64,000 bases of DNA. Source: JAEXZL01 sp049943125. GTDB taxonomy: Bacteria; Bacillota; Clostridia; Clostridiales; Clostridiaceae. Made by a program: the position numbers and the translations under genes. The notes under the pieces are model-generated. The model was not told the DNA's origin. It did not search any database and worked only from the letters and a program-made list of their open reading frames with translations. Where the stretch lies: the NCBI RefSeq assembly GCF_049943125.1, contig NZ_CP188040.1:1116001-1180000 (forward strand), in the 5' to 3' direction. Position 1 is the stretch's first letter, and each line of letters begins with the position of its first letter. This document shows, in pieces, positions 52,589 through 61,734 of the stretch.

Positions 52589-52644
52589 TACGGTCCTCAA
52601 GGCATAAAAATTAAAAGCTTCTTATTAAAATTTTTCAAATAAAA

Positions 52645-52689
52645 TAGGTAGATAAGCGGATATAATAGTTATCTGCTTGTCTACCTATC
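52645..52689. terminator. Bidirectional terminator between small gene and ROK kinase
   Basis: AGGTAGATAAGC pairs with GCTT-g-TCTACCT around an AT loop; A-rich before and T-rich after. Serves the 51-residue gene and the ROK gene (convergent). Confidence 0.75.
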
Positions 52690-52691
52690 TT

Positions 52692-53648
52692 TTATTCTAT
52701 TTCAGAAAGAGCCAGGGCTACGGCACCCATAACTCCAGCCTTAACTCCCAAGGCTGCCGGAACAATTCTGCAGTGCTCAGCCATGGTCTTGAAGCATCTT
52801 GTATTCACCACTTCTCTAACCTTTGAGAATACAATATCCCCTCCCTGAGCTACTCCACCACCTATGATTACCATATCTGGATCAAAGGCAGCTATTATAT
52901 TAGCTATGGTTATTCCCAGGTAATTAAGACTTGTATCTAATATTTCCTTAGAAACCTTGTCCCCTTTTGCTGCTTCTACAAAAACCTCATAGGAGGTTGG
53001 ATTATCATAATTCTTTAAGGAGGTTTCTACTTTGCTCTCTAGAGCCTCCTTAGCCCTTTTACCTATAGCGGTTCCAGAAGCTACAGCCTCAGCACAGCCT
53101 ATATTACCGCAATTACATCTTGGCCCATTAGGTGCTACGGTAGTATGTCCAATTTCAAGAGCGTTGCTGGTACTTCCTCTATAAATCTTTCCATTAAGTA
53201 TTGCTCCTCCACCTATGCCAGTACTTACGGTGACATATACCATATTATTGGTGCCTTTTCCAGCTCCCAGGATATGTTCTCCAATAGCTGCTACATTTGC
53301 ATCATTATCTAAATAAACGGGTATATTAAAATGTTCTTTTATAGGTCTTACGATATCAAAGTTCTTAAAGGGAAGGTTGGGAGTTGTAATAATTATTCCC
53401 TTATGAGCATCTAGAGGGCCAGGAGAACCTATCCCTATAGCCTTCACCAAATGGGAGGATATATTTGCTTCTTCCATTACCTTTTCTATGGCTTCTATCA
53501 TTCTAGATAGAACAGCACCTTCTCCTTCCTGTGCTAAGGTTTTCATGTTAACCTCAGCTTTAACCTCTCCGGAGACATCAGCTAAGGCACAGCTGATTTT
53601 TGTGCCTCCTAAATCGAGACCGATTACATATTCCTTCACATCCATCAC
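52692..53648 (-). CDS. ROK-family glucokinase
   Basis: 318 residues. GLDLGGTKISCALAD (about 9-23) is the ATP phosphate loop; LDNDANVAAIGEHILGAGKG and TVSTGIGGGAILNGKIYRGSTSNALEIGHTTV follow; CNCGNIGCAEAVASG (about 178-192) is the ROK zinc motif C-x-C-G-x2-G-C-x-E. It phosphorylates glucose or a related hexose with ATP. No HTH domain, so enzyme rather than NagC-type repressor. ATG at 53648 with AGGGGTG upstream (a second ATG follows directly). Confidence 0.93.
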   Translation of the reverse strand: MMDVKEYVIGLDLGGTKISCALADVSGEVKAEVNMKTLAQEGEGAVLSRMIEAIEKVMEEANISSHLVKAIGIGSPGPLDAHKGIIITTPNLPFKNFDIVRPIKEHFNIPVYLDNDANVAAIGEHILGAGKGTNNMVYVTVSTGIGGGAILNGKIYRGSTSNALEIGHTTVAPNGPRCNCGNIGCAEAVASGTAIGKRAKEALESKVETSLKNYDNPTSYEVFVEAAKGDKVSKEILDTSLNYLGITIANIIAAFDPDMVIIGGGVAQGGDIVFSKVREVVNTRCFKTMAEHCRIVPAALGVKAGVMGAVALALSEIE

Positions 53649-53749
53649 CCCTGCAGTTTACTTGTTTGTTATTTATTGCTTACTGTTTACTCTATTCTAA
53701 AAATAGTAAATATTTGAAATAACAACTCATTTTTCTATTATATATCAAG

Positions 53750-53986
53750 CTACTTGGTTTTGAAAGCATGAATGTAATATTTCCCTTCCGAATCCCTTCC
53801 CTGCTTTAAAATCTGGAAGTCCTTATCATAAAGAAAAGAGCATATCATTGATATACTATCTTCTGTAACCTCATTCAAATAAATACTGAATTTATCATTT
53901 GTATCTACCACATCAATATAATCATAAATATTGCTATAATCGCTGAGACCTATTGTGCCGCTTACCTCCATAGTGTAATGAGACAT
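53750..53986 (-). CDS. Small hypothetical protein
   Basis: 78 residues from ATG 53986 behind AGGAGGG; the longer frame to 54031 lacks support. MSHYTMEVSGTIGLSDYSNIYDYIDVV suggests a beta-rich fold with Asp/Tyr pairs, ending KYYIHAFKTK. No motif, cysteine or membrane span. Monocistronic. Unknown. Confidence 0.6.
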   Translation of the reverse strand: MSHYTMEVSGTIGLSDYSNIYDYIDVVDTNDKFSIYLNEVTEDSISMICSFLYDKDFQILKQGRDSEGKYYIHAFKTK

Positions 53987-54143
53987 TAACAACCCTCCTA
54001 ATATTATCTTTAGATTATGTATACGATGCATATGGCTTTATTATTTCCATTATAGCATTTCTTTATCCTTTATTAATATAAACTGCTGCCTTTTTAAGTA
54101 AAAATAAAAAGTGGAGAAAAAGTTCCTCCACTTTAGTGTCTGT

Positions 54144-56231
54144 TTATGCCTCGGCTTTTAATGCCTTAACTTTATCGATTATCTTAGCGGCTTCTGCTGC
54201 AGGAACCTCATCATATCTAACAAAGCTGGTACTGAAGCTTCCTCTTGCCTGAGTCATAGATCTTAGATCAGTAGCATAGTTGAACATTTCTCCCATAGGA
54301 ACCTCAGCTATTACCTTCTGTAGTCCATCTTCAGGCTCCATGCCTAACACTCTACCTCTCTTTTTGTTGATATCACCTATAACATCACCCATATAGTTAT
54401 CTGGTATAACAACCTCAAGTCTTAATATTGGTTCGAGAAGTATTGGTTTTGCTTCTTCAAGACCCTTCTTATAAGCTAAGGAAGCAGCTATCTTAAAGGC
54501 CATTTCTGAAGAATCTACAGGATGGAAGGAACCATCATGTAGAGTTGCCTTAAGTCTTATTACAGGATAGCCTGCTAAAACACCTTTAACAATGCATTCT
54601 CTTAAGCCTTTTTCTACAGCAGGGATATAGTTTCTTGGAACTACTCCACCTACTACCTTATCTACAAATTCTAAGTCATCCTCACCATCTGTTCTTGGTT
54701 CAAATTTAATCTTAACATCTCCATACTGACCATGACCACCAGATTGCTTCTTATGCTTACCTTGAACATCAGAAACTCCCTTAATGGCTTCTCTATAAGG
54801 AACCTTAGGTATCTGAAGATCTACATCTACACCAAATTTATTTTTAAGCTTAGAAGCTATAACATCTAAGTGAGTTTCGCCCACTCCAGAAACTATAGTT
54901 TCAGCATTTTCTACATCTCTTGATACCTTAAAGGTAGGATCCTCCTCTAATAACTTACCAAGACCTGAGGATATCTTATCTTCATCACCCTTAGCCTTTG
55001 GAGCAACGGCCATAGACATTACAGGTTCAGGGAACTTAATCCTTGAGTACTCAACGTTAAAGTCTGGATCACAGAGAGTGTCTCCTGTACTGGTATATTG
55101 AAGCTTTGCAACTGCTCCTATATCACCAGCTATAATCCTGTCTGCAGGAATCTGTGATTTACCTCTAAGATAGAAGATTGTACCCATCTTCTCGCTCTTT
55201 TCCTTAGAGGAATTTATTACTGCCGTATCAGGAGTAACCTCTCCGGTTATAACTCTGAATATGGACATCTTTCCTACAAAGGGGTCTGCTATTGTCTTAA
55301 ATACTATTGCAGAGAATGGATCCTTGCTATTTAAGGATACTCTAACTTCCTTATTATTATTCTTATCCATACCCTTTTGGGCTACTGCATACTCAGGGGA
55401 TGGGAAGCATTCTATAATATCATTCATGAGGTTTTCCATGGCTACTAGAGTTGTGGCACTACCGCACATAACAGGAGCTATATCTCCACTAACACAGCCC
55501 TTTATAAGTCCGCTATAAATCTCTTCATAGCTGAGCTCGCCTTCCTCGAAATACTTATCAAGAAGAGCCTCATCAGTTTCTGCTACGGCTTCCATAACCA
55601 TCTGTCTGCATTCTTGAATCTTATCTTCAAGCTCTGCAGGCACTTCTCCTCTTTCCATCTTCTTAGTTTTTGGATTGTAATAATCAGCAGTATGAGAAAT
55701 AATATTTACGATTCCCTTAAATTCTGATTCCTTTCCAATAGGATACTGAATTGGTACTACAGAGATACCAAATTGCTCTTTAAGCTGAGCTAATGTCTTG
55801 TCATAATCACTATTTTCTCTATCTAATTTATTTATAAAAAAGGTCCTTGGTAACTTAATATTATTAACATAAGACCATGCTTTCTCAGTTCCAACTTCCA
55901 CTCCTGCTGCACCACAAACAACTATCATGGCTACGTCGCAGGCTCTCATACCCTGGATCTGCTCACCAACAAAGTCAAAATATCCAGGTAAGTCTAAAAG
56001 ATTAATCTTAACATCCTTCCATTCAAAAGGAGTAACAGAGGCTGAAATAGATATTTTTCTCTTTTTTTCCTCCGAATCAAAATCTGAGGTAGTGTTTCCT
56101 TCATCAACTTTACCTAATCTGTCTACAGTTTTTGAAGCATATAATAACGCTTCTGTTAATGATGTTTTCCCCGATCCACTATGACCGAGGATACCGACAT
56201 TTCTTAGATTGTTAATTGTGTAATCTTTCAT
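54144..56231 (-). CDS. EF-G-like translational GTPase with Tyr in place of the catalytic His
   Basis: 695 residues from ATG 56231, which matches the usual EF-G start MKDYTINNLRNV. A GTG 13 codons earlier has only a close AAAGG site. G1 GHSGSGKT (about 16-23), G3 region LLDLPGYFDFVGEQ with D80-x-P-G83 followed by Tyr84 instead of His, G4 INKLDREN (about 135), and EF-G domains II-V including a C-terminal KALKAEA. In canonical EF-G the G3 His is the catalytic residue. Tyr-variant EF-G paralogues are known to have weak or no GTPase activity. No str operon (rpsL, rpsG, tuf) is adjacent, so this is a paralogue, not housekeeping EF-G. Confidence 0.88.
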   Translation of the reverse strand: MKDYTINNLRNVGILGHSGSGKTSLTEALLYASKTVDRLGKVDEGNTTSDFDSEEKKRKISISASVTPFEWKDVKINLLDLPGYFDFVGEQIQGMRACDVAMIVVCGAAGVEVGTEKAWSYVNNIKLPRTFFINKLDRENSDYDKTLAQLKEQFGISVVPIQYPIGKESEFKGIVNIISHTADYYNPKTKKMERGEVPAELEDKIQECRQMVMEAVAETDEALLDKYFEEGELSYEEIYSGLIKGCVSGDIAPVMCGSATTLVAMENLMNDIIECFPSPEYAVAQKGMDKNNNKEVRVSLNSKDPFSAIVFKTIADPFVGKMSIFRVITGEVTPDTAVINSSKEKSEKMGTIFYLRGKSQIPADRIIAGDIGAVAKLQYTSTGDTLCDPDFNVEYSRIKFPEPVMSMAVAPKAKGDEDKISSGLGKLLEEDPTFKVSRDVENAETIVSGVGETHLDVIASKLKNKFGVDVDLQIPKVPYREAIKGVSDVQGKHKKQSGGHGQYGDVKIKFEPRTDGEDDLEFVDKVVGGVVPRNYIPAVEKGLRECIVKGVLAGYPVIRLKATLHDGSFHPVDSSEMAFKIAASLAYKKGLEEAKPILLEPILRLEVVIPDNYMGDVIGDINKKRGRVLGMEPEDGLQKVIAEVPMGEMFNYATDLRSMTQARGSFSTSFVRYDEVPAAEAAKIIDKVKALKAEA

Positions 56232-56270
56232 AAGATTTCGCCGCCAAGCATCTCGCTCAACAGCATTCAC

Positions 56271-57053
56271 CTACCTTTCATAAATTCTTTTATATTTTAT
56301 CTATATATGCTTGTATAAGCACATTTAGATTATTTGCACCATATAAGTTTTATTTAATCTATAAGCTTACTTAAATCATTGAATGAGTATATCTAAAATC
56401 TAATGTAAAGCTTATCATAGGTAATTTATAAATATCCTACACCACCATAATGGTATGACCTTTAAGGTGTATAATATATATTCTCCATAATAATATAAAT
56501 TCCTTTTTAATATTATCAATTTTCTGAACATTAACATTTTTAAGGTTATTATAGCTTTATTTCTTGCGTATTACTAACTTGATATTAATTCATTGTGATA
56601 AATAAGCTTCAATATTCTTGATATAGCTCTATTAGACAATAAAATATTCAGTATAACAAAGGTTTACATTGATTATGTTTCCCAGTTAGATGAGAAATAT
56701 AACAGATATTTCTTGTAGGAGGAAAAAAGTAAGAAGCAAGAGGAGAAGAGAGCTAAGAAGTAAAAGCTAAGGGCTAAGAGTTAAGAGCAAAAGAGAAGTA
56801 AGAAGTAAGGACTAAGAGTTAAAAGGAAAAAAAGAGCTAAGAACTAAAAGATCAGAGAAAAGAGATTAGAGAAGAGAGAAAAGAGCTAAGAAGCAAGAGC
56901 AAGAGAATATGTAGGAATTATGGGGTAAGAGGTGAAAGAAAAAAAGCATGTCCAATTTGGTGGGTGGAAATGCTTTGTGGATGGAATTATAAGTATGATA
57001 TTATTTAAATCTATGATTTAGTATTAGATTAAAGTATTTAAAGTTATGCAATT
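56271..57053. other. Long spacer with repeat array 5 inside
   Basis: Promoter region of the EF-G-like gene, then the array at 56725-56935. Outside the array no gene or strong hairpin was seen. Confidence 0.45.
56725..56935 (+). repeat. Purine-rich degenerate repeat array 5
   Basis: Many copies of AGAGCTAAGAAGTAAAAGC, CTAAGGGCTAAGAGTTAAGAG and AAGTAAGGACTAAGAG-like words. Same family as arrays 1-4. It separates the EF-G-like gene from the FAD oxidoreductase. Confidence 0.8.
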
Positions 57054-58112
57054 TTAACTATCTATTACATCTATAGTGGTTAACCTACTTTTCATTACTA
57101 GTTTTCTAAGGAAAGGGTTGTACATAAATGGGCACTTTAAAAGCTTTAGGGTAATCTTAAGCCGTAGCTTAAAGGTTAAGGTATTATATAGCTTATTAGG
57201 ATTTTCTCCATGGGAGTTTAATGCCTTAGCTGCATAAAAAGCGCTATTTATGGCACTGCTTATACCCTCCAAGGAGCTTGGACTGATAAAACCTGCTGCT
57301 TCTCCTATGAAAAAGAGTCCATCCTTCCCTAGGGTGAAATCTCTCAAGGAGGAAGGCCTTAGAACAACACAGGCTTCTGTTTTTATAGGTTCACCAAATT
57401 CAAATCCTTTTTCTTTTAAGAGCTCCTTCTGCCTTTCAAAGTGTTCTCTAGAGTCCTTTGAGGGATATGCTCCTCCGAATATGAAGAAGCCGTCCTTTGA
57501 AATTGACCAGGAGTAGCAATCAGTATTCTTGGAATCAAAGATACAGGAGTAAAAGGGATTGCTGTGTTTTTCAGTGAACCACTGCTGAATAGATACATAG
57601 CTTCTTATTTTTTTATTAGGATAAAAGCTTCTTCTTACCATGGAGGCAGCACCATCTGCAGCTATTACATACTTCGCCTCGGCTTCCTTAACTACCCCAT
57701 CTTCTAAATATTTTATTTCAAAGTTATCACCATTGCTTTTAATCTCGCTACACTGGCTATTATTATGAACCTCTACATTTTCAGGAATAAGAGACTGAAG
57801 CCATAGGTCAAAGCTGTGTCTATTTAAATTTAAATAAAGCCTTTGATAATTACAGCTATCTCCCGTGTCTAAATCTATGGTCCTTACGGAAAATATCTGT
57901 GGATCAACCAATACAGACTTAGGGAGATTAAGCTCAAACCTAGCTAGAGCTTTCTGAGCATCGGGAGCTAAAAGTCCACCACAGGGCTTCATAAATGAAG
58001 CATTATCCATAGGGTCTTTTTTATCCAGAGCTATAACCTTAAATTCTTTATCAAGGAGTCTAGCTGCCATTGCACCAGCGGGACCAAGACCTATAATAGC
58101 TATATCATACAT
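57054..58112 (-). CDS. FAD-dependent oxidoreductase (geranylgeranyl-reductase-like)
   Basis: 352 residues from ATG 58112, with GAGAGGATGAG in front; three codons shorter than the longest frame. Dinucleotide fold MYDIAIIGLGPAGAMAARLL, KPCGGLLAPDAQKAL, VIAADGAASMVRRSFYP and GKDGLFFIGEAAGFISPSSLEGISSAINS (second FAD motif G-D/E-A-A-G) are all geranylgeranyl-reductase/PHBH-like monooxygenase features. The substrate pocket part is too divergent to name. It lies directly after the AraC-GyrI regulator and HelD, with 14-base gaps. Confidence 0.85.
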   Translation of the reverse strand: MYDIAIIGLGPAGAMAARLLDKEFKVIALDKKDPMDNASFMKPCGGLLAPDAQKALARFELNLPKSVLVDPQIFSVRTIDLDTGDSCNYQRLYLNLNRHSFDLWLQSLIPENVEVHNNSQCSEIKSNGDNFEIKYLEDGVVKEAEAKYVIAADGAASMVRRSFYPNKKIRSYVSIQQWFTEKHSNPFYSCIFDSKNTDCYSWSISKDGFFIFGGAYPSKDSREHFERQKELLKEKGFEFGEPIKTEACVVLRPSSLRDFTLGKDGLFFIGEAAGFISPSSLEGISSAINSAFYAAKALNSHGENPNKLYNTLTFKLRLKITLKLLKCPFMYNPFLRKLVMKSRLTTIDVIDS

Positions 58113-58126
58113 GTATCTCATCCTCT

Positions 58127-59038
58127 CTATAATTCTCTTACCGGTCTACCCTCTATATATCCCCGATATCCTTGTGGTTCCATTTGAAAACATGGTCCAT
58201 CCTCCTCTGCCCACTTATAACCATATACCTTCGGATCATAATTATCAATGGACTTAACTAAATCGCAAACATATAGCTGAAAATCATCGTCATCAAAGGG
58301 CTCTCCTTGAAATATCATCATTTTACATGGTGGTAGCGTCATAATTTCAAAGCCTTCAGGAACAATCCCAGGATAATCCTTTGGTACCTCAACACCCTGA
58401 ACATACTTTGAGGTTCCTTCTTTTCTAAAATTATCCGGTAGCCATAATCCTACGGGTTCATATAAGGCTTCTTTTATGCTGCAAAGAATTCCCCATACTT
58501 CTACCCCTACTTCTTCTGTATACTTAAAATAATCCTCTGCCTCCAGGCCACTTTTAAAGATAAGCTTTCTTTCCGGAAAGTTCATTACCTGTACAAAGAA
58601 ATTGCTTGGCTTTATAGCTTCATAGCTTTTCACATTTACATCACTGTTTAACAAATACTTATCCTTAATTGGATAATATTTAAATAAGCAAATGGGAGGA
58701 GTGTTATCCTTATATTTTTTAGGGGCTATGCCAAACTCCTTGGTAAAGGCTCTTGTAAAACCTTCATGAGAATCAAAGGAAAACTCCATTGCTACATCTA
58801 CTACCTTCTTTTCACTATCTCTTAATTCAATTGCCGCACCGGATAAACGTAATAATCTAATATATTCAAAAGGACTCTTACCAATTAATTCTTTAAATAT
58901 CTTTGCCGAGTACCAAGGTGAGTAATTAGCTTCTTGAGCCAGTTCATATAATGTAATATTATTATTTAAATTAGTCTCTATATATTTCTGCATCTTTTGT
59001 ACTGCATTTATTTTTCGGCTCTCATCCAAGTTTATCAC
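58127..59038 (-). CDS. AraC-family regulator with GyrI-like effector domain
   Basis: 303 residues. Two HTH motifs at about 10-105 (ETNLNNNITLYELAQEANYSPWYSAKIFKELIGKSPFEYI and DSEKKVVDVAMEFSFDSHEGFTRAFTKEFGIAPKKYK). The C-terminal part FPERKLIFKSGLEAEDYF, VWGILCSIKEALYEPVGLWLP and PGIVPEGFEIMTLPPCKMMIFQGEP resembles the GyrI/BmrR-type small-molecule-binding domain. Such proteins (Rob, SoxS relatives) respond to drugs. Its place between HelD and an oxidoreductase suggests that it controls them. Confidence 0.85.
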   Translation of the reverse strand: MINLDESRKINAVQKMQKYIETNLNNNITLYELAQEANYSPWYSAKIFKELIGKSPFEYIRLLRLSGAAIELRDSEKKVVDVAMEFSFDSHEGFTRAFTKEFGIAPKKYKDNTPPICLFKYYPIKDKYLLNSDVNVKSYEAIKPSNFFVQVMNFPERKLIFKSGLEAEDYFKYTEEVGVEVWGILCSIKEALYEPVGLWLPDNFRKEGTSKYVQGVEVPKDYPGIVPEGFEIMTLPPCKMMIFQGEPFDDDDFQLYVCDLVKSIDNYDPKVYGYKWAEEDGPCFQMEPQGYRGYIEGRPVREL

Positions 59039-59052
59039 TTCCTATTTTTCTA

Positions 59053-61089
59053 TTACTTTAAAAAATCCGTTAAATCTCCGCTATAAGTTAATGTTAGTCT
59101 ATGCATAGCTCGTGTACAGGCAATATATAATAAGCTTCTATCATATTCTGATCCATAGCTTGCATTATTAACCCTTGGAATAATAACCTCATCAAACTCT
59201 AATCCTTTAGACATACTAGCTGTTGTTATGGTCACTCCAGTTATAAATTTTGTACTACTTTTATCCAGGACATTTACTTCATATTTCTTAGATAAATGAC
59301 TATAAATCTCTTCTACTACTTTTTCTGTCTTGCAAATGATCCCCAAATTAGAGTAATCACTTTCCTTAAACCTATCTATTTGTATTTTTATTTTATTAAT
59401 CTCGTCATCTATGTCACTGCACTTAATTATTTTCGGATCTTCTCCATGCCTTTCTAATGGTTCTATTGCACATTCTTTAATATTCTTAGCAAAATTAATG
59501 ATTTCATAGGAGGATCTATAGCTTTTGTTCAATTCTATAACCTTAGAATTTTTAAATAGTCCACATAAAATGTCTAGGGTATTTAAATTATAGGGGTTAA
59601 CCGATTGATAAAAATCTCCTAATATTGTTTTATTGCATTTATATAGCTTATTGATTATGGCATATTGTATTGGTGTATAGTCCTGCATTTCATCTATTAC
59701 AACATGCTTAACATCAGCTTCCTCCTTTATCCCCTCAACAAACATTTTTAAATAAATGTATGGATACACATCATTATTTTCTATTCTATTGTCTCCTTGA
59801 TAATTAAACATATCTTCTCTATTTATATATTTATAAAAATCATTATATAGGCTTAAAACACTACTAATTCTAAACATCTCTGAAATGATTTTTATTATGC
59901 TATTCTTCGTAGGAATCTTATCCTTAAAAATATTATCAACCTGAATTTTTTCTAGGATATCATTAGCTATTTTATTTATTCTGTCAGAAATAGAATACCT
60001 TTTATAGGCCTCATATCTTCTTAATATAAATTCCTTTGATATTATTTTACCATTAATTTTATAATCCACAGGATAAAAATAATTATTATTCACATATTCA
60101 ATAAACTCATCTAAAAGCTCCACAAATTCCATTGAAGCTTTAAATCTTATTCTTTGGGTTTTATTATCATCTCTTTTATCTACAAGGTCATTTAATACCT
60201 CTAGGTAATCTTCAAACTCTATTTCATTTTCAGTATATCTTTTAGCAATATCTCCAAAGCTACTTTCTACAATCTCCTCTTCACCTAGCTCCGGTAATAC
60301 ATTTGAAATATAGTCTCCAAAGACTTTATTAGGGGATATTATAACTATATCCTTCGCTTCTAGAACTTCCTTATATTTATACAGTAAAAACGCTACTCTA
60401 TGGAGTGCTATAGAGGTTTTTCCTGAGCCTGCTACTCCTTGAATAATAATGACCTCTGATGGGTCTCTGATAATTTCATTTTGCTCCTTTTGAATAGTTG
60501 CAATAATAGTCTTCATTCTTTTATCAGAACTTGTCCCAAGGTCTCTTTGTAGTATATCATCGCCTATACTTAAAGAGCTGTCAAAGGCATATTGCATCTT
60601 ACCACCTTTTATTTTGAACTGTCGCTTTAAGGTCAACCTCCCATATATCTTCCCTACTGGTGCTTCATAATAAGCTTCACCTATTTCAAAATCATAGTAC
60701 ATACTAGCAATTGGTGCTCTCCAATCATAAACTAACATATTACTATCCTCGTCTACAAAGGCACCACTGCCAATATAAAAAGCCTCCTCCTCATCAAATT
60801 CCATATCATAAAAATCTATTCTAGCAAAAAAGGGGCTATCTACCATTCTTTCAATTTTATTTTTCTGCTTCACAAAAGCTTCTCCCGAAGATACTACCTG
60901 GGAAATAGATCGCTCATTTGAAAATATCTCCTTGGAATCCATATCACTCTTATTTTCCCACAAGTATTTCATGGATTCTTTAAATTCATCTTCATACTTT
61001 TTAATTGTTCTTTGTAAATCATTAAGGTAACTATTAAGTTTATTTAATACTCTATTTAAATAGCTTTTATCATCATCATAATTAACCAA
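59053..61089 (-). CDS. helD: HelD-type RNA polymerase recycling helicase (UvrD-like)
   Basis: 678 residues from TTG 61089, ten bases after AGGAGG. N-terminal coiled coil (about 1-70, KSYLNRVLNKLNSYLNDLQRTIKKYEDEFKESM), Walker A GVAGSGKTSIALHR (about 222-235), DEMQDYTPIQYAI (motif II, about 472), LGDFYQSVNPYNLNTL and ELNKSYRSSYEI (motif IV), SKGLEFDEVIIPR and LYIACTRAMHRL (motifs V/VI). This matches HelD/YvgS, which pries RNA polymerase open and releases it from nucleic acid or from inhibitors. It starts an apparent three-gene unit. Confidence 0.9.
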   Translation of the reverse strand: MVNYDDDKSYLNRVLNKLNSYLNDLQRTIKKYEDEFKESMKYLWENKSDMDSKEIFSNERSISQVVSSGEAFVKQKNKIERMVDSPFFARIDFYDMEFDEEEAFYIGSGAFVDEDSNMLVYDWRAPIASMYYDFEIGEAYYEAPVGKIYGRLTLKRQFKIKGGKMQYAFDSSLSIGDDILQRDLGTSSDKRMKTIIATIQKEQNEIIRDPSEVIIIQGVAGSGKTSIALHRVAFLLYKYKEVLEAKDIVIISPNKVFGDYISNVLPELGEEEIVESSFGDIAKRYTENEIEFEDYLEVLNDLVDKRDDNKTQRIRFKASMEFVELLDEFIEYVNNNYFYPVDYKINGKIISKEFILRRYEAYKRYSISDRINKIANDILEKIQVDNIFKDKIPTKNSIIKIISEMFRISSVLSLYNDFYKYINREDMFNYQGDNRIENNDVYPYIYLKMFVEGIKEEADVKHVVIDEMQDYTPIQYAIINKLYKCNKTILGDFYQSVNPYNLNTLDILCGLFKNSKVIELNKSYRSSYEIINFAKNIKECAIEPLERHGEDPKIIKCSDIDDEINKIKIQIDRFKESDYSNLGIICKTEKVVEEIYSHLSKKYEVNVLDKSSTKFITGVTITTASMSKGLEFDEVIIPRVNNASYGSEYDRSLLYIACTRAMHRLTLTYSGDLTDFLK

Positions 61090-61225
61090 TTTTTATTTTC
61101 CTCCTAAATAAACAAATATATTAAAAGCTCACCTATAAATATTATTACTTTACTTGTGTATCTTCTTGACTTTCCTTGCTATAAAATCTCTTTATATAAG
61201 GCATTTTCTTGCTTTTATTTACTAT

Positions 61226-61262
61226 AAAAAAACCTTCACAATACATTACTGTACTGTGAAGG
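61226..61262 (-). terminator. Terminator between hairpin array and helD
   Basis: On the minus strand CCTTCACA pairs with TGTGAAGG across a 14-base loop, followed by a run of T. It closes off whatever is transcribed through the array region. Confidence 0.75.
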
Positions 61263-61325
61263 CAGTATATCAACATCTTACATATTAATTTCATATATAT
61301 CGTAAGTATTCTATTCTTTAATGAT

Positions 61326-61477
61326 ATATCGCTGAAGCGATATGATATACGGCTACGCCGCATGATATACTTGCAAAGCAAGTATGATATAATATCCGTT
61401 CCACATATGCGTAGCATATATCATCTGCTCAGCAGATATCATACCGCAGGTATATCACCCGTTTCTCCCAGAAACGG
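61326..61477. repeat. Array of seven short palindromic hairpins with GATATA spacers
   Basis: Stems, mostly with three-base loops, at: 61326-61343 (ATATCGCT/AGCGATAT, loop formed by its tip bases); 61347-61363 (CGGC-tac-GCCG); 61367-61385 (ATACTTGC-aaa-GCAAGTAT); 61405-61419 (ATATGC-gta-GCATAT); 61423-61437 (ATCTGC-tca-GCAGAT); 61441-61453 (ATACC-gca-GGTAT); 61459-61477 (CCGTTTCT-ccc-AGAAACGG). The spacer GATATA occurs four times on the left; the complement TATATC takes over on the right from about 61417, so the array has mirror symmetry around 61395-61405. Flanked by two terminators. No recognised element class. Confidence 0.85.
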
Positions 61478-61486
61478 ATATAATTG

Positions 61487-61526
61487 AAAAAAGCCTCTTT
61501 TGTCGTTAGACAAAAGAAGCTTTTTT
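61487..61526 (-). terminator. Terminator of the rRNA operon
   Basis: On the minus strand GCTTCTTTTGTC pairs with GACAAAAGAGGC around TAAC, followed by TTTTTT, directly after the tRNA-Asn 3' end. Confidence 0.85.
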
Positions 61527-61528
61527 CT

Positions 61529-61603
<75 letters not shown>

Positions 61604-61609
61604 ATACAG

Positions 61610-61726
61610 ACCCGGCAACTTCCTACTCTCCCACAGAGCTTCCCCTGCAGTACCATCGGCCCTATGAAGCTTAACCGTCGTGTTCGGAATGGGAACGGGT
61701 GTTACCTTCATGGCATTGCCACCGGA
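61610..61726 (-). rRNA. rrf: 5S ribosomal RNA
   Basis: Minus strand, about 117 bases starting TCCGGTGGCAATG and ending GTTGCCGGG; 5' and 3' ends pair. Internal CCCGTTCCCATTCCGAACAC and GTGGGAGAGTAGG are the classic 5S blocks. Between tRNA-Asn and 23S. Confidence 0.96.
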
Positions 61727-61734
61727 TATTCTGG

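Noticed and set aside
61145..61417. Open frame of about 90 codons on the minus strand over the terminator and hairpin array
   Set aside because: It runs through a terminator and the palindromic array, lacks a good ribosome site and gives an unlikely peptide.
61326..61477. CRISPR array
   Set aside because: Units are 18-20 bases with different stem sequences and no constant repeat of 24 or more bases or unique spacers; no cas genes are near.
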